A stretch of 64,000 nt of DNA from Sphingomonas sp. IC081 (GTDB lineage Bacteria > Pseudomonadota > Alphaproteobacteria > Sphingomonadales > Sphingomonadaceae): the NCBI RefSeq assembly GCF_006874585.1, contig NZ_CP029761.1:2863001-2927000 (forward strand), given 5' to 3'. This document shows, piece by piece, positions 8,511-16,216 of the stretch; position 1 is the stretch's first letter; every line of letters starts with the position of its first letter. Under the pieces are notes generated by a model. It was not told where the DNA came from and ran no database searches. It saw nothing but the letters and a program-made list of their open reading frames with translations. Made by a program: the position numbers and the translations under genes.

Positions 8511-8644
8511 AAAATCCGCCGAGGGCGGATTTAGGCGGCACCAGCCCACTCCCCCACCCGACCACCCACTAGGGTACAGTCGTTGGGTGGTCGGGTGGGG
8601 GAGTGGGCTGGTGCCGCGCTAAAAATGCCCATTCGGGCATTTTT
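8511..8644. repeat. Composite element of three hairpins, centre with a perfect 33-bp stem
   Basis: Three palindromes in a row. AAATCCGCC/GGCGGATTT is at 8512-8532. A 33-bp exact inverted repeat has arms at 8536-8568 and 8584-8616 around a 15-base loop. A 10-bp stem AAAAATGCCC/GGGCATTTTT is at 8621-8644. The outer hairpins look like diverged mirror images (AAAATCCGCC against AAAAATGCCC). The layout resembles a small palindromic mobile unit or stacked terminators between convergent genes. No open frame lies inside. The identity is unknown. Confidence 0.7.
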
Positions 8645-8660
8645 CAAACAAACTCTCCTT

Positions 8661-8707
8661 AGAGCAGTTTCCGATTCATCAAGTGATTCCACCTGATTGG
8701 AAAACGC
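8661..8707. repeat. Dispersed repeat, TTCCACCTGAT type, copy 1
   Basis: GCAGTTTCCGATTC ... GATTCCACCTGATTGG ... AAAACGC forms an imperfect inverted repeat. A diverged copy lies at 40691-40743, also touching the 3' end of a minus-strand gene. Related units are scattered in many alphaproteobacterial genomes. Confidence 0.6.
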
Positions 8708-8713
8708 ACCAGG

Positions 8714-11104
8714 TCACGCGACCTGGCGGGTCTCCACCGCCTGCGCCTCGGCGCGGGTGACGATCGGGCGGAACACGAGGTTGAGCAGCATCTGCTCCTG
8801 GCTCGGCACGGCAGGCACGATCATGAAACCTTCCGGCGCCGCGATCCGGTAGAGACCCGGGGCCACTTCCTCCATGCCGTCGGTAACCGTGGCCACCGGC
8901 GTGGCCTCTTCCGCCGTAAGGCTGTTGGCAGGCTGCAAGCTGATCTCCTCGAACTGCACGAACTGGAACAGGCGGCCCAGGAACAGGCCGATCGAGAACT
9001 GGCCCATGCCCACCGGCACGATGGCGCGGAAGAACCCGTCGGCGGTGCGGTGGGCGCCGACCGTCTTGGCCGCGCTTTCACCGCCGCCGTAGACCTGGAT
9101 CGGCAGTTGCAGCGCATCGATGTCGACATCGCCCTTGGCGAGTTCGAGGTTGAAACGGCGGATGCCGAAGACCGAGAGATTGAGCGGCAGGCCGAACTGC
9201 TGGAGTTCGCCCGGCAGGTACATGCGCTGGGCATTGCGCATGTAGAAGAAGCCGCGGCGCCGGATGCTCTTCTGCGCCGCCTCGAGGTTCGACATCTCCA
9301 GCATGTCGTCGACGCCGAAGTTCGCGTCGTGACTGAAGGTCTTGAGCATCTCGACTTCCGCCTCGACCGGCATCAGCAACAGGCGGCTCATCACCCCCAT
9401 GGCGGCACGGCGGCGGCTGTCGCTATCGTCGGAGCGCGGCGGCCGGACAAAGCCGGTGCCGACACCGCGAATGAAGTCGACGCAGGCCGCCTGCCCGCGC
9501 TCGCGGCAGTCGCTCTGGGCGGCGGGGACCGAAGCGGCCTCGCGCACCGGGGTGCCGTCCGCCTCGTAGTCGAGCGCCGAACCGACCGACATGGTGCTGA
9601 ACTGCTCGATCACCGAGATCGAGTTGAACACCGTCGAAAGCACGTTGTAGTCGTAGTTGCGGGTGTCGAAGTAGCCCTTCTTGTCGAGCCCCGACGGCGT
9701 CGTCTCGCGCAGCAGCATGTAGCGGCCGGCGACATCGAGCTTCATGCCCTTGCGCAGCCGCGCCTCGGCCGCGTTCTGCACCGAACCGTTGTAGCCAAGG
9801 TCGATCAGCATCACCGTGTCGCCCTGCTCGACGCCGATGCTGCGCAAGTGGCGGAACATGCGCTCGCCGAACTCGGCCGATCGCTTGAGCACTTTCTTGA
9901 GGTTGTGCGCCTGCATCACCCGCTTGCCGAAGCCCGCAAGGTCGCCCTCCAGCAACGCTTCGGTTTCCGCCTCGTCGAACAGCAACTGGCGCGCGCAGAT
10001 GCGCGCCTTGTCGAGCGTCTTCTGGATATGCGGCACCAGCCAGGGCGTCATGTGCCGGCGCACCGCGGCCTCGTCGACAAAGCTTGCGGCAACCGCGATG
10101 ACGCGGCTGATGGTGGCCTCGGCCACGCGGTCCGCCCAGTCGGGATAGAGCGCGGCAAAGGCCTTGGCGGGAAGATGGCCATCGCGCTGGAGGAACAGCA
10201 GCTTCACCGGCCGCCCGCTCGCCGCTTCCATCGCCTCGGCCTCCTCGCGGATCCACGAGGCAAAACCATGCATGATCGGGCCAAGCACGTCGTGGCCGAA
10301 GGCATAGACCGGGTCGGCATCCCCCCGCAGCGCGATCTGCGCCCGGTGGGGCTGATAGACCGGCACGGTCACGCGGGTGGCCGGATCGATCATGCTCGAC
10401 GCCGCCGCTTCCATGCGCAGACGCTGCTGGGCCTGGGTGTCGAACTGCACGAGATGGACGCTGGGAATGCCGAGCTTGCGCGGCGAGGTGAGGTCGGCGA
10501 CGAAATTGTCGCCGACATGCAGCATCTGCTCGGGCTTGATCCCCAGTTCCTTCAGCACGAAGCGGAACAGCCCGCCATGCTTGCCCACGCCATATTCGCA
10601 CGAGCAGAAGATGCGGTCGATCATCGCCGCAAGGTCCGCCCCGCCGACTTGTGCGATCAGGGCGCGCAGGCGCTTTTCCGAAAGGTAGGTGTCCGAGACG
10701 ATGATGACCTTGAGCCCGCGCCGCTTGGCCTCGACGATCAGCTGGCGGGTGGGCTCGAAGGCGAAGCAGTGGCGTGCCTCGGCATCGAGTTCGGCCTGCA
10801 CCATCGCGGCCTGCGCGGCCTTGCCCGCACGCGGCGAGAGTTCGGCATGGATCTCGTCGAGCGTGACCTCGAAGCGGCGATGGCGATCGGGCGCGGCGAC
10901 CCGCGCGGCGCTTTCGGCCTGGCGGCGCGGGCCCATCGCCCCGCCCGCCACCGGCAGGTCGGCAAACAGGTCCTGCGGGGACTGGGTATTGCGCCAGATC
11001 AGCGTGTCGAAGCAGTCGAGCGAGAGATAGCGAAGGTTCAGGTCACCGGGCACGACGTCAAAAAGCTTGGGCAGGGTCGCGGCGCGGATGGAAGTCTTGG
11101 ACAT
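8714..11104 (-). CDS. Large HAD-superfamily protein, likely surface-polysaccharide associated
   Basis: A 796-residue cytoplasmic protein. The first 230 residues or so form a HAD hydrolase: motif I LSLDCFDTLIW (Asp30), motif II IVSDTYL, and motif IV LHVGDNFVAD. The remaining 560 residues are not a standard domain but contain LFLQRDGHL and LIDLGYNGSVQ (about residue 435), patterns seen in HAD-like proteins encoded in O-antigen and capsule clusters. HAD enzymes are usually phosphatases or phosphotransferases; the substrate here is unknown. It is divergent from the glycan module that starts at 11359, with a 254-bp shared promoter region, which supports a role in surface glycan synthesis. No signal peptide is visible. 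Confidence 0.75.
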   Translation of the reverse strand: MSKTSIRAATLPKLFDVVPGDLNLRYLSLDCFDTLIWRNTQSPQDLFADLPVAGGAMGPRRQAESAARVAAPDRHRRFEVTLDEIHAELSPRAGKAAQAAMVQAELDAEARHCFAFEPTRQLIVEAKRRGLKVIIVSDTYLSEKRLRALIAQVGGADLAAMIDRIFCSCEYGVGKHGGLFRFVLKELGIKPEQMLHVGDNFVADLTSPRKLGIPSVHLVQFDTQAQQRLRMEAAASSMIDPATRVTVPVYQPHRAQIALRGDADPVYAFGHDVLGPIMHGFASWIREEAEAMEAASGRPVKLLFLQRDGHLPAKAFAALYPDWADRVAEATISRVIAVAASFVDEAAVRRHMTPWLVPHIQKTLDKARICARQLLFDEAETEALLEGDLAGFGKRVMQAHNLKKVLKRSAEFGERMFRHLRSIGVEQGDTVMLIDLGYNGSVQNAAEARLRKGMKLDVAGRYMLLRETTPSGLDKKGYFDTRNYDYNVLSTVFNSISVIEQFSTMSVGSALDYEADGTPVREAASVPAAQSDCRERGQAACVDFIRGVGTGFVRPPRSDDSDSRRRAAMGVMSRLLLMPVEAEVEMLKTFSHDANFGVDDMLEMSNLEAAQKSIRRRGFFYMRNAQRMYLPGELQQFGLPLNLSVFGIRRFNLELAKGDVDIDALQLPIQVYGGGESAAKTVGAHRTADGFFRAIVPVGMGQFSIGLFLGRLFQFVQFEEISLQPANSLTAEEATPVATVTDGMEEVAPGLYRIAAPEGFMIVPAVPSQEQMLLNLVFRPIVTRAEAQAVETRQVA

Positions 11105-11358
11105 GGCATCCCTCGGATAAGGACTGGCGGAGCGGGAACGGGTCCCGGTTCACGGGCTTGGCTCAATATAGAGGGATTGCCGGGGCTCCGGCCCCGCCGG
11201 AACGACACAGGCAAAATTTGCCGCACCGGACCACCGTCCGCCCGATCGTTATCCTATAATTGAGCCAGTCGAGTAACGCGCGCCTTTCCCCGGAGCGGCG
11301 CTTCACGCGGATCGCCGCCTGCTGCGCGGCGATCCGCAACGGGAGAATTCGAGCCGCC

Positions 11359-13128
11359 ATGAGCATCCATGACGCCAGCGCCATCGTATCGCGCCTCGGC
11401 CCCTGCCGCATCGCGCTGGACCTGGCCGCCCATGGCCGGCTGGCGCAGGAACTGGCGCTGCTGGGCTGCGAGATCCACGCCCTGGGTGCCGACGCTCCCG
11501 CCGCCGGCAGCGCCTACCTCGAATGGCCGCCAGCTGGCGGCGAGGCGGCCTTTGCCGAGCGCCTGCGCAGCCTCGGCAGCGCCGAGCGGCTGGTCCTGCG
11601 CGCCGCCGCCGGGAACCGTTCGCGTATCGAAGGCATCGTGCTGGGCGAAGGCTGGAGCCGCCATCCCGGCGACATGACCCTGCCCGACTATGCCCAGCGC
11701 ACGGGCCACGCCCTGCCGGCACTGAGCTTCTACGAGCGCCGTGCAAGCGGCGATGGCGGCGGCCTGCTCTCCCGTCCCGGCATCGACGCCGACGACATGA
11801 TCGCCCGCTTCGTGCTGGCCGCCGATCAGGTGCGCGTCGGCGACACCGTGCTGGTCGACGGCGCCGATGCCGCCGATGGCGCCCGCATCGTCGCCGCGCT
11901 GAGCCAGGCCGCACGCGTGCTGACCGGCAGCGAATACGCGGCGATCACGCCGCATTCGCTCGACAGCGTGGTCGCGGTCCAGCCGGACACCGCGGCGGGC
12001 TGGGAAGCCCTGCTCGATCGCTACCTGAACCTGCTCAAGTTCGATGGCCGGCTGATCCTCGCGATCCGCCGCGCCGCCGCCCCGCACGAACCGCTGCCCG
12101 AGGGTTGGCCGGAATTGAGCGCGGCGCTCTCCAGCCGCTTCCTCATCGAGATGCGCCACGAACAAGGCCTGCTCACACAGGACCCGATCGGCCCGCGCGC
12201 CTTCATGCCGGTACCGCTCGGCGGCAACAGCACCGGCCCCTGGCTGCTGGTGCTGGCCTCGGCCAACCCCCTAGCGGGCGCCGGGCACCGCGATGCCTAT
12301 CGCCCTGCCGCGCTTGACGGAGGTGCCAGCGACGCCGCGATCCCGGTTCTGTCCGATTTCGGCAATGCCTATGACAATCCCTGGCTCTACCGCCCAATGG
12401 TGCAGATGGGCGAACGGCTGCGCAACGACGAGACCCTCGCCCGCCTCGCCGAACATGTCGTGAGCAACACCCGCCCCGGTTCGGCCGATCAAGGCGCGGC
12501 GCTCACCGTTTATGGCTACCGCGTGCTGGAAACCCGCGCCGGCAGCCAGGCAGGACCGCTGATCGACGCCATCACCAGCTATGTCGAGGCGCCGGAGACC
12601 AACGGGCCGGAGGTACCGCCCCATGTCGCGCGCTGGAAGATCTCGCTGGCGTTCCTGGCCGGACGCCTCTGCGAACTCGTCGGCGACCGGGCCTCGGCCC
12701 GGCGCTGGTACCGCGCCGCGGCGGACGCCGACTGGGCCCGCTTCTCGCCGATCCTCGCCACCAAGGCGGTCGGCGCGGCTTTCTACGAGGCCCGCCTGGA
12801 CATTGCCGAGGGCGAGGTCGAGGCGGCCCGCGAAGCGCTGCAACGCGGCCTCGCGACAGCCCTCGCGGCAGCTGCCAGCCCCCACGCCGAGCACATGGGC
12901 GATCCCGCCCGGCCGCTGCCGTTCTACCTCACCGAACTGGCCGAAGTGATCGACATGGGCTCGCAGTGCGCCAATGCGCTCGCCAAGCTCCCGCTGCTGG
13001 AGCGCGACCCCGGCCTGTTCTGGCGCCAGGTCGACGTGCGCCGTTTCGGGCTCGCTACCTGGAACACCGACCTGCAGCGCGAAAACCTGCAGCTTCAGGC
13101 CGCGCTGGCTGGAGCGCAGCCATGCTGA
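11359..13128 (+). CDS. Unrecognised 589-residue protein at the head of the ulosonic-acid cluster
   Basis: I do not recognise this protein. Residues 1-300 look like a Rossmann-type fold of degenerate methyltransferase character (GPCRIALDLAAHG near the start, then LDRYLNLLKFDGRLILAIRR, as in the post-motif strand of class I methyltransferases). At about 330-355 is a distinctive AYDNPWLYRPMVQMGERL segment, and residues 400-589 are helical and Ala-rich, possibly TPR-like (WRQVDVRRFGLATWN near the end). The ATG at 11359 is preferred over one 33 codons upstream, which gives an implausible Arg-rich leader; GGGAG lies 13 bases before 11359. The stop overlaps the kdsD start by 7 bases (ATGCTGA), so the two are translationally coupled. 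Confidence 0.6.
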   Translation: MSIHDASAIVSRLGPCRIALDLAAHGRLAQELALLGCEIHALGADAPAAGSAYLEWPPAGGEAAFAERLRSLGSAERLVLRAAAGNRSRIEGIVLGEGWSRHPGDMTLPDYAQRTGHALPALSFYERRASGDGGGLLSRPGIDADDMIARFVLAADQVRVGDTVLVDGADAADGARIVAALSQAARVLTGSEYAAITPHSLDSVVAVQPDTAAGWEALLDRYLNLLKFDGRLILAIRRAAAPHEPLPEGWPELSAALSSRFLIEMRHEQGLLTQDPIGPRAFMPVPLGGNSTGPWLLVLASANPLAGAGHRDAYRPAALDGGASDAAIPVLSDFGNAYDNPWLYRPMVQMGERLRNDETLARLAEHVVSNTRPGSADQGAALTVYGYRVLETRAGSQAGPLIDAITSYVEAPETNGPEVPPHVARWKISLAFLAGRLCELVGDRASARRWYRAAADADWARFSPILATKAVGAAFYEARLDIAEGEVEAAREALQRGLATALAAAASPHAEHMGDPARPLPFYLTELAEVIDMGSQCANALAKLPLLERDPGLFWRQVDVRRFGLATWNTDLQRENLQLQAALAGAQPC

Positions 13129-14135
13129 ACGCCGCCATCTCCGCCTTCGACCGCGCGGACACCGCCGCTGCCCACGAGGATCCCCGCACCCAGTGGTTCC
13201 GCGAGGTGCTGGCCGCCGAGCGCGATGCACTAAGCCACTTCCTGGGTGCCGATCATGCCGCCATGGCTGCCGTCGTCGCCCTGCTCGCCGCGCAGCAGCG
13301 GCCGGTGGTCTGCCTCGGCATCGGCAAGTCGGGCCTGGTCGCGGCAAAAGTGGCGGCAACCTTCTCCAGCCTCGGCACCGCCGCGTTCTTCCTCAATGCA
13401 GCCGAGGCCGCGCACGGCGATCTTGGCGCGGTGCAGACCGAAAACGTCGTGCTGCTGTTCTCCAACAGCGGCTCGACCGAGGAGATCATGCGCATCCTGC
13501 CGATCCTCAAGGCGCGCAAGTGCCCGCTGATCGGCGTGATCGGCCGCGCCCGCTCGCCGCTGGCGCAAGTGGTCGACCATCTCGTGCTGATGGACATTGA
13601 GGGCGAGGCCGACCACATCGGCATGGCCCCCACCTCCAGCACGACCCTGCAGATGGCGATCGGCGATGCCCTTGCCGTCGCCGCCAGCCGTGCGCGGGGC
13701 TTCACCCGCGAGGATTTCCTGCGCCACCACCCCGCCGGGCTGCTCGGCCGCCACATGATCCCGGTGCGCCACCTGATGCGCAAGGGCGCTGACCTGCCGA
13801 TCGTATCCCCCGATGCCAGCGTGGCCGAGATGATCGCGGTGATCTCCGCCGGGTGCATGGGCGCGGTCTGCGTGGTCGACCAGGACAACCGCCTGCTCGG
13901 CCTTGTCGTCGACGGCGACGTGCGCCGCCTGATCGAGGCCCGCCGCGACCTCTACGCCGCCCGCACCGCCGACGTCATGAAGACCGGCCCCGTGGTGATC
14001 GGCGAGGACGGCGTCGTCGCCGATGTCCTGCTGCTGCTGCAGGAGGCCGGTCGCCCGCTTTCGGTGGTGCCCGTCGTGGACGGCGAAGGGCGCCTTTCCG
14101 GCATGATCCAGAGCTACGAATTGCTGCGCCCCTGA
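13122..14135 (+). CDS. kdsD: D-arabinose 5-phosphate isomerase, KpsF/GutQ/KdsD family
   Basis: Converts ribulose 5-phosphate to arabinose 5-phosphate, the first committed step to Kdo. The 337-residue protein has an N-terminal SIS domain (about 40-185) with GIGKSGLVAAK, NSGSTEE and TSSTTLQMAIGDALAV, then HPAGLLGR and two CBS domains (about 210-335). This is the full architecture of the family. The start overlaps the previous gene. With kdsB, a phosphatase and kdsA downstream on the same strand, all chemistry from ribulose 5-phosphate to CMP-Kdo is covered by this cluster. A capsule-type KpsF paralogue is possible if a second kdsD exists elsewhere. Confidence 0.9.
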   Translation: MLNAAISAFDRADTAAAHEDPRTQWFREVLAAERDALSHFLGADHAAMAAVVALLAAQQRPVVCLGIGKSGLVAAKVAATFSSLGTAAFFLNAAEAAHGDLGAVQTENVVLLFSNSGSTEEIMRILPILKARKCPLIGVIGRARSPLAQVVDHLVLMDIEGEADHIGMAPTSSTTLQMAIGDALAVAASRARGFTREDFLRHHPAGLLGRHMIPVRHLMRKGADLPIVSPDASVAEMIAVISAGCMGAVCVVDQDNRLLGLVVDGDVRRLIEARRDLYAARTADVMKTGPVVIGEDGVVADVLLLLQEAGRPLSVVPVVDGEGRLSGMIQSYELLRP

Positions 14136-14174
14136 CCGGCGCGAACCGACACCACTTCAACCGGGGGAATTGAA

Positions 14175-14756
14175 ATGATCGCTACCATCCTAGACACCGG
14201 CTTCCGCATCGACGAAACCCTGCGGGCGAGGATCGCCGGCTTCAACCGCCGCGACGACGTCGCCACGCTGATCCGCCCCGGCGGCATCGGCATCGAACTG
14301 GGCGTCGCCGCGGGCGATTTCTCGCAGCGCATCTTCGAGCGTTCGCAGATCGGCTACCTGTTCAGCGTCGATGCCTGGGCGGGCGACCGCGGCCACGGCA
14401 CCGCGCAGTACATGGAGGCGATCGTGCGCCTCAACGCCTACCGCGACCGCAACTCGATCCTGCGCATGCGCTTCGACGAGGCCTCGCACCTGTTCGGCGA
14501 GAACTCGCTCGATTTCATCTATGTCGACGGCTACGCCCACAACGGCGAGGAAGGCGGCAAGACCTTCTGGGAATGGTACCCCAAGCTCAAGCAGGGCGGC
14601 ATCATCGCCGGCGACGACTACCATGCCGACTGGCCGCTGGTGGTCTCGGCGGTCGACGACTTCGTCGCCCGCAACGGCCTCGAACTTTTCGTGATCGAAT
14701 GCAGCGAGGACAGCTGGAACTCGCGCTACCCGACCTGGTTCGCGTTCAAGCCCTGA
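14175..14756 (+). CDS. Class I SAM-dependent methyltransferase (MTase_24-like)
   Basis: A 193-residue small-molecule methyltransferase. The SAM-binding motif I is IELGVAAGDFS (about residues 40-50), and the post-motif LDFIYVDGYAHNGEEGG matches the DGxH region of the methyltransferase 24 group often found in glycan clusters. It starts 39 bases after kdsD with GGGGGA as ribosome site, and lies between kdsD and kdsB. It may methylate the ulosonic acid or another sugar of the same glycan; this is inferred from position only. Confidence 0.82.
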   Translation: MIATILDTGFRIDETLRARIAGFNRRDDVATLIRPGGIGIELGVAAGDFSQRIFERSQIGYLFSVDAWAGDRGHGTAQYMEAIVRLNAYRDRNSILRMRFDEASHLFGENSLDFIYVDGYAHNGEEGGKTFWEWYPKLKQGGIIAGDDYHADWPLVVSAVDDFVARNGLELFVIECSEDSWNSRYPTWFAFKP

Positions 14757-14775
14757 GCCCCCGGAGTCGCCGTCG

Positions 14776-15579
14776 ATGAGCGCCGCCATCGTCATCCCCG
14801 CCCGCTTCGGCTCCTCCCGCCTGCCGGGAAAGCCCATGCTGGCGATTGCCGGCATGACCATGCTGGAGCGGGTCTGGCGCATCGCCAGCGCCGTTCCCGG
14901 CGTCTCGCGCGTGGTGATCTGCACCGAGGACCGCCGCATCGCCGAGCACGCCGCCGTGTTCGGCGGCGAGGCGGTGCTGACGTCGCCGACCTGCCGCAAC
15001 GGCACCGAGCGCATGGCCGAGGCGGCGGCAAGCGCGGGCATCACCGAAACCGCGCTCATCAACCTCCAGGGCGATGCGGTGCTGACGCCGCCGTGGGTCC
15101 TGGCGGCAATGGTCGCGGAATTCGCAGGCGCCAGCGATACCGCGGCCGACAGCGAGCCGGACTTCGACATCGTCACCCCGGCGGTCGCGCTCGGCAAGGA
15201 CGAACTGGCCGCGTTCAAGGCCCACAAGGCAGTCGCCCCCGCCAGCGGCACTACCGTGACGTTCGACCGGCACCGCAATGCGCTCTACTTTTCCAAGCAG
15301 ATCATCCCCTTCGTGCGCACGGCGGGAATGGCGCCGGTCTATCGCCACATCGGCCTCTACGGCTTCACCGCCAGGAGCCTTGCCCGCTATGTCGCGCTGC
15401 CGCCCTCGCCGCTCGAACTGACCGAGGGGCTGGAGCAATTGCGCGCGCTCGAAAACGGCATGACCATCCGTGTCGTCCCGGTCGACTACCGGGGCCGCAC
15501 CCATGCCTCGGTCGATGCGCCCGAAGATGTGCCGCTGGTCGAGGCGATCATCGCCCGCGAAGGCGAACTGGCGCGCTGA
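14776..15579 (+). CDS. kdsB: 3-deoxy-manno-octulosonate cytidylyltransferase (KdsB-like)
   Basis: Activates Kdo, or a related ulosonic acid, as the CMP sugar. The N-terminal nucleotide-binding loop IPARFGSSRLPGKPM is typical, followed by NGTERMAEA and, near the C-terminus, ASVDAPEDVPLVEA, whose Asp corresponds to the second Mg ligand. The usual NxQGDEP motif reads INLQGDAVL, so the Glu after the Mg-binding Asp is replaced. At 267 residues it is slightly longer than E. coli KdsB, with an insert around residues 118-135. The divergence leaves open a different ulosonic acid as substrate. It is followed at once by the histidine phosphatase gene (one-base gap). Confidence 0.85.
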   Translation: MSAAIVIPARFGSSRLPGKPMLAIAGMTMLERVWRIASAVPGVSRVVICTEDRRIAEHAAVFGGEAVLTSPTCRNGTERMAEAAASAGITETALINLQGDAVLTPPWVLAAMVAEFAGASDTAADSEPDFDIVTPAVALGKDELAAFKAHKAVAPASGTTVTFDRHRNALYFSKQIIPFVRTAGMAPVYRHIGLYGFTARSLARYVALPPSPLELTEGLEQLRALENGMTIRVVPVDYRGRTHASVDAPEDVPLVEAIIAREGELAR

Positions 15580-15580
15580 C

Positions 15581-16204
15581 ATGCGGCTGATCCTCGCCCG
15601 CCACGGCAACACCTTCGGCCCCGAAGACCGCGTCGTCTGGGTCGGCGCCCGCAGCGACCTGCCGCTGGTCGGCAAGGGCCGCGCACAGGCCGCCGCCATC
15701 GGCAAGGCCCTCCTGTCGCGCGGCATGGTGCCCACACGCATCCATGCCGGGCCGCTGCAACGCACGGTGCAGACCGCCGCCATCGCCGCCGAGGCCATGG
15801 GGCTCTGCGCCGCTGCGCTGACCATCGCCCCCGAACTGCGCGAGATCGACTATGGCTGCTGGGAAGGCCGCTCCAACGCCGAGATCCGCGCAGCGCACGG
15901 CGACAGGGCCATCGACGGCTGGCAGCAGGACAGCCGGTTTCCGCAAGGCTTCGGCTGGAGCCCGCCAGAGGGCGAGATCCGCGCCCAGTGGCAGGCCTTC
16001 CTCGCCCGCCTGGTGCTGGACCGCGACGAGACCGTGCTGGTGGTTTCCAGCAACGGCATCTACCGGGTCATCGCGCAAGGCTTCGGCATCCCCGCAGCCG
16101 CTGCCAAGATGGATACCGGAGCGCTTTCCGTCCTGCATCTCTCCCAAGACCGGATCGCGGTCGCGTGCTGGAACGCGGCGCCCGGCGATCTCCCCCATTC
16201 CTGA
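15581..16204 (+). CDS. Histidine phosphatase family protein in the Kdo cluster
   Basis: A 207-residue phosphoglycerate-mutase-like phosphatase with the RHG motif at the N-terminus (LILARHGNTFG) and the further acid/base context LREIDYGCWEGRSNAEI. Such enzymes form a phospho-His intermediate and dephosphorylate small phosphate esters. The ATG at 15581 follows the kdsB stop by one base; longer versions starting inside kdsB are rejected. Placed between kdsB and kdsA where no HAD-type KdsC exists, it is a candidate Kdo 8-phosphate phosphatase. That is inference, and related enzymes act on many substrates such as alpha-ribazole phosphate. Confidence 0.85.
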   Translation: MRLILARHGNTFGPEDRVVWVGARSDLPLVGKGRAQAAAIGKALLSRGMVPTRIHAGPLQRTVQTAAIAAEAMGLCAAALTIAPELREIDYGCWEGRSNAEIRAAHGDRAIDGWQQDSRFPQGFGWSPPEGEIRAQWQAFLARLVLDRDETVLVVSSNGIYRVIAQGFGIPAAAAKMDTGALSVLHLSQDRIAVACWNAAPGDLPHS

Positions 16205-16216
16205 CAGCAAAGCAGC

